Below, one piece after another: positions 5,862 through 8,032 of a stretch of 8,032 nt of DNA (position 1 is its first letter; every line of letters begins with the position of its first letter). Source of the DNA: Cellulomonas sp. Lineage in GTDB: Bacteria; Actinomycetota; Actinomycetes; Actinomycetales; Cellulomonadaceae. The notes below the pieces were generated by a model. It saw only the letters and a list, made by a program, of their open reading frames with translations, searched no databases and had not been told where the DNA came from. The stretch lies in contig DAIDJQ010000020.1 in the NCBI GenBank assembly GCA_027451305.1, positions 1 to 8,032 on the forward strand, given 5' to 3'. The translations under genes and the position numbers were made by a program.

Positions 5862-6845
5862 TCAGGTCCGCACCCGCGGGTCGAGCGCCGCGTGCAGCAC
5901 GTCGGCCAGCAGCCCGGCGACCAGCACCAGGACGGCGGTGAACAGGACCGTGCCCGCGGCGGCGTTCACGTCGTCGTCGGCCACCGAGCGCACCAGGTAC
6001 TCCCCCATGCCGTGCCAGCTGAACGCCAGCTCGGTGATGGCGGCACCCGTCAGCATCAGGCCGAACGAGTAGGCGAAGAACGTGGACATGGGGATCAGGG
6101 CCACCCGCACGCCGTGCCGCCACAGCGCGGACCGGCGCGTGTGTCCCAGGGACCGGGCGGTGCGCACGTAGTCGGCCGCGAGCACGTCCAGCATCGCCGC
6201 GCGCTGGTAGCGGGACCAGGTCGCCGAGGTGCCCAGGGCGAGGACCAGGGTGGGCAGCAGCAGGTGCGCCGCACGGTCGGCGAGCACGGCCGGCCAGCCG
6301 CCCGCAAGGCCGGGGGTGTACTCACCGGTGAACGGCACGAGCGTCCGTCCGGCCGCCTCGTCGAGCCGCACCGCGACCGTCATCAGCACCACGGCCACGA
6401 CGAACGGCGGCGTCGCCACCAGCACGAACGAGCCGACGGTGCCCACCCGGTCCGGCCAGCGGTGCTGCCGGGCCGCGCCCCACGTGCCGACCGCCACCCC
6501 GAGCAGCGCGCCGAGGACGCTCCCGAGCAGCAGGAGCCGCAGGCTGGTCCCCGCCCGTGCCGCGATCTCGGCCGTCACCGGCTGCCCGCGGACGCTGAGC
6601 CCCAGCGACCCCTGCGTCACCAGCGCACCGAGCCAGTGCCACAGGCGCACGGCGAGCGGCACCTGCGGGTCGACACCGAGGGCGCCGAGCTCCGCGTGCA
6701 CCACCGACGGGGGCACCGGCGGGGTGCGGCCCGCGTACCGCGCCGCCGGGTGCAGGGTCAGGCTGGCGAGCACGTAGCCCAACGCCGTCGCGACGGTCGT
6801 GAGCACCCCGTAGCCCACCGCCCGGCGCGCGAGGAAGCGGAGCAT
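5862..6845 (-). CDS. OppB/DppB-type peptide ABC transporter permease (system 2)
   Basis: A 327-residue inner-membrane permease forming the first half of the system 2 pore. The frame stays open to about 7010, but the true start is ATG at 6845 (MLRFLARRAVGYGV). This is the normal start of actinobacterial DppB-type proteins, and the upstream residues are not family-like. Helix 1 is at about 10-30, followed by a long extracytoplasmic loop containing GSLGLSVRGQPV (79-90). More hydrophobic segments lie at about 103-122, 135-158, 193-207, 249-270 and 298-319. The EAA loop is at about 224-253 (ADYVRTARSLGHTRRSALWRHGVR...LIP). The C-terminus is HAALDPRVRT. It belongs to a different OppB subtype from the system 1 permease (longer N-terminal loop, the AMLDVLAADYVRTAR motif). 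No Shine-Dalgarno precedes the ATG, and a -10-like TAGCGT sits 7 nt upstream, suggesting a leaderless mRNA. It is the first gene of a leftward permease-permease-ATPase operon. Confidence 0.95.
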   Translation of the reverse strand: MLRFLARRAVGYGVLTTVATALGYVLASLTLHPAARYAGRTPPVPPSVVHAELGALGVDPQVPLAVRLWHWLGALVTQGSLGLSVRGQPVTAEIAARAGTSLRLLLLGSVLGALLGVAVGTWGAARQHRWPDRVGTVGSFVLVATPPFVVAVVLMTVAVRLDEAAGRTLVPFTGEYTPGLAGGWPAVLADRAAHLLLPTLVLALGTSATWSRYQRAAMLDVLAADYVRTARSLGHTRRSALWRHGVRVALIPMSTFFAYSFGLMLTGAAITELAFSWHGMGEYLVRSVADDDVNAAAGTVLFTAVLVLVAGLLADVLHAALDPRVRT

Positions 6846-6852
6846 CGGGCCG

Positions 6853-6880
6853 ACGCTAACACCGGGCCCCCGTCGTCGAC
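6853..6880 (-). promoter_or_regulatory. Candidate leaderless promoter of the system 2 permease-ATPase operon
   Basis: On the minus strand, TAGCGT (6858-6853) fits the actinobacterial -10 pattern TANNNT and lies exactly 7 nt before the ATG of the permease, which would place the transcription start at or next to the A of ATG. Sixteen nt upstream of it is GTCGAC (6880-6875), whose TCGAC matches TTGAC at four of five bases. No purine-rich ribosome binding site occurs before the ATG. Together these suggest a leaderless transcript; it is a prediction from pattern only. Confidence 0.45.
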
Positions 6881-6939
6881 CGTGGCTCGCCCGGCTCTGT
6901 CCCGGCCACCCTGGCGCCCCTGCGACCAGCAGCAGCGCA

Positions 6940-6952
6940 CGACTGCGAGTCG
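6940..6952. promoter_or_regulatory. Inverted repeat CGACTGCGAGTCG, candidate operator between divergent genes
   Basis: Perfect 5-bp arms (CGACT/AGTCG) flank a 3-bp centre, in the middle of the divergent gap and 11 bp before the candidate -35 box of the rightward gene. The position would let one regulator affect both directions. Arms this short are only suggestive. Confidence 0.25.
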
Positions 6953-6963
6953 CGGTCAAGGTG

Positions 6964-6992
6964 TTGGCGTGACGCGCCGCAAACGCGATGAT
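6964..6992 (+). promoter_or_regulatory. Candidate promoter of the system 2 binding-protein gene
   Basis: TTGGCG (6964-6969) and GATGAT (6987-6992) are separated by 17 bp. Each matches the sigma-70 consensus at four of six bases. The predicted transcript would start near 7000 and carry about a 50-nt leader with a small hairpin (CGCCG/CGGCG, 7014-7028). It is the best candidate in the gap but not strong. Confidence 0.35.
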
Positions 6993-7048
6993 GACCGGGC
7001 AGGGGTGCACGTACGCCGCGTCTCGGCGGACCAGATGATGTGAGGACC

Positions 7049-8032
7049 ATGCCCTCCACCATGACGGCAGTCCGTGTGTGCGCCGGCCTGCTCGCGACGC
7101 TGCTCGGGCTTGCGGCGTGCACCGCCGGCTCGCCGGCCCCCGGAACCAGCGGCGCGTCCGGCACCGGCACGACCGCCACCGCGAGCACGGCGCTGCCCGC
7201 CACCGCGTGGCGGACGGTGCCGCGGGACCAGGTGCGGGACGGCGGGACCCTGACGCTCAGCGTCGACTCGCTGCCGGCCACGTACCAGCTGAACGACCCG
7301 AGCTCCGACCTGGACGTCCAGCGCGTCTCCAACCTGTACCTGCCGTCGTTCGTCCGCATCGGGGCCGACGGCGGCTGGGCACCGGACCCGGACTACACGG
7401 CCTCGCTGACCGTGCGCTCGCAGGACCCGCAGGTGGTGGAGCTGAAGATCGCGCCCGCAGCCGTCTGGTCCGACGGGACGCCGCTGAGCTGGCGGGACCT
7501 CGCCGCGAGCTGGCGGGCGTTCAACGGGACCGACTCGGCGTACAGCCCGGCGTCGACGGCGATCTGGCAGGACGTGAAGTCGGTCGTCCGGGGCGACGAC
7601 GACCGCGACGTGCTGATCACGTTCGCGCGGGCGGACGCGGACTGGCCCGCGATGCTGACGAGCGTGCTCCCGTCCTGGGCCGTCGACACCCCTGCGCACT
7701 TCGCGTCGGCCTGGAAGGACGGGCCGATGGCGGCGGACGGGAAGACCTACGTCTCGGCCGGCCCCTTCGTCGTGCGCTCGATCGACACGAACGCCGGGGT
7801 GCTGACCCTGCAGCGCAACCCGCGGTGGTGGGGCGACCGGGCGCGGCTGGACACGGTCGCGTTCCGCACGGTGTCGCGGGACAGCCTCGGGCAGTCGTTC
7901 GCCAACGGCGAGCTCGACGCGGTGGACGTGATGGGGATGCCCGACGTGCTCGCCGCCGCGGCCGCGCGGCCGGGCACCACGGTCGAGCGGTCCGCCGGGA
8001 CCGTGGTGCGCCAGCTGACGCTGAACGGCACC
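7049..8032 (+). CDS. Peptide-type ABC transporter substrate-binding lipoprotein, N-terminal part (system 2)
   Basis: The first 328 codons of a rightward SBP_bac_5-family binding protein; the frame is open through the right edge. The signal peptide ends in the lipobox LAAC with lipidated Cys24, followed by a Gly/Ser/Thr/Ala-rich tether (about 25-50). Family features are GGTLTLSVDSLP (65-76), VWSDGTPLSWRDLAASWRAF (139-158), SAGPFVVRS (236-244) and the DppA-like block LQRNPRWWGDRARLDTVAFR (254-273). ATG 7049 is chosen, but GAGGA lies only 2 nt before it; ATG 7061, in frame and 14 nt from the same GAGGA, and GTG 7040 are alternatives. All of them give a lipoprotein. It is divergent from the permease-ATPase operon and is the likely binding protein for it. 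Actinobacteria also have orphan relatives such as LpqW with roles in envelope synthesis, so a peptide-import role is likely but not certain. Confidence 0.93.
   Translation, partial: MPSTMTAVRVCAGLLATLLGLAACTAGSPAPGTSGASGTGTTATASTALPATAWRTVPRDQVRDGGTLTLSVDSLPATYQLNDPSSDLDVQRVSNLYLPSFVRIGADGGWAPDPDYTASLTVRSQDPQVVELKIAPAAVWSDGTPLSWRDLAASWRAFNGTDSAYSPASTAIWQDVKSVVRGDDDRDVLITFARADADWPAMLTSVLPSWAVDTPAHFASAWKDGPMAADGKTYVSAGPFVVRSIDTNAGVLTLQRNPRWWGDRARLDTVAFRTVSRDSLGQSFANGELDAVDVMGMPDVLAAAAARPGTTVERSAGTVVRQLTLNGT

Noticed and set aside
6846..7010. N-terminal extension of the system 2 OppB permease up to 7010
   Set aside because: The added residues are not family-like and would cover the divergent promoter region. 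MLRFLARR is the expected OppB-type start.
5550..7043. 497-codon open frame on the plus strand
   Set aside because: It is antisense to the system 2 OppB and OppC genes, with low-complexity His/Arg/Gln-rich composition typical of a shadow frame.
7393..8031. Minus-strand open frames opposite the system 2 binding protein
   Set aside because: The plus-strand frame encodes a clear lipoprotein signal and SBP_bac_5 motifs. The minus-strand frames are Arg/Ser/Thr-rich shadows.
1..8032. An undescribed multi-gene defence, mobile or biosynthetic system
   Set aside because: All coding capacity is accounted for by two peptide-type ABC importers. No integrase, transposase, nuclease, toxin, repeat array or biosynthetic domain is present.

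Overview
The window comes from a very G+C-rich chromosome, almost certainly an actinomycete. Third codon positions are nearly all G or C, starts are often GTG or TTG, the secreted proteins are lipoproteins with LAAC lipoboxes, one gene looks leaderless, and both long permease/ATPase sets resemble actinobacterial Opp/Dpp transporters. A member of Micrococcales (for example the Cellulomonas group) would fit, but nothing here proves the genus.

The content is two adjacent peptide-type (SBP_bac_5 / OppBC / OppDF) ABC importers. System 1 runs leftward from about 2850: a lipoprotein substrate-binding protein (2852 to 1164), a perfect 16-bp hairpin (1114-1149), an OppB-type permease (987 to 61), and the first 22 codons of an OppC-type permease (68 to beyond position 1). 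Its ATPase gene or genes, if they exist, lie outside the window. System 2 is a divergent unit around 6846-7048. Leftward it reads an OppB-type permease (6845 to 5862), an OppC-type permease (5860 to 4973) and a fused two-domain OppD-OppF ATPase (4980 to 3100). Rightward it reads a second lipoprotein binding protein (7049 to beyond 8032).

Each system would work the same way. The lipid-anchored binding protein captures an oligopeptide or similar solute outside the membrane and delivers it to the OppB/OppC pore, and the cytoplasmic ATPase powers import. System 2 is complete apart from the 3' end of its binding-protein gene. The two systems differ visibly in base composition and in binding-protein and permease subtype, so they look like separate transporters that are neighbours, not a recent tandem duplication.

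The non-coding DNA is confined to three gaps. The 247-nt gap before the system 1 binding protein holds a bulged stem-loop, a possible 8-codon leader ORF and a short palindrome. The 176-nt gap between that gene and its permease holds the strong hairpin. The 203-nt divergent gap holds a candidate leaderless promoter to the left and a candidate conventional promoter to the right. No mobile elements, RNA genes, CRISPR arrays or clearly novel protein systems were seen; the points most worth checking are regulatory.
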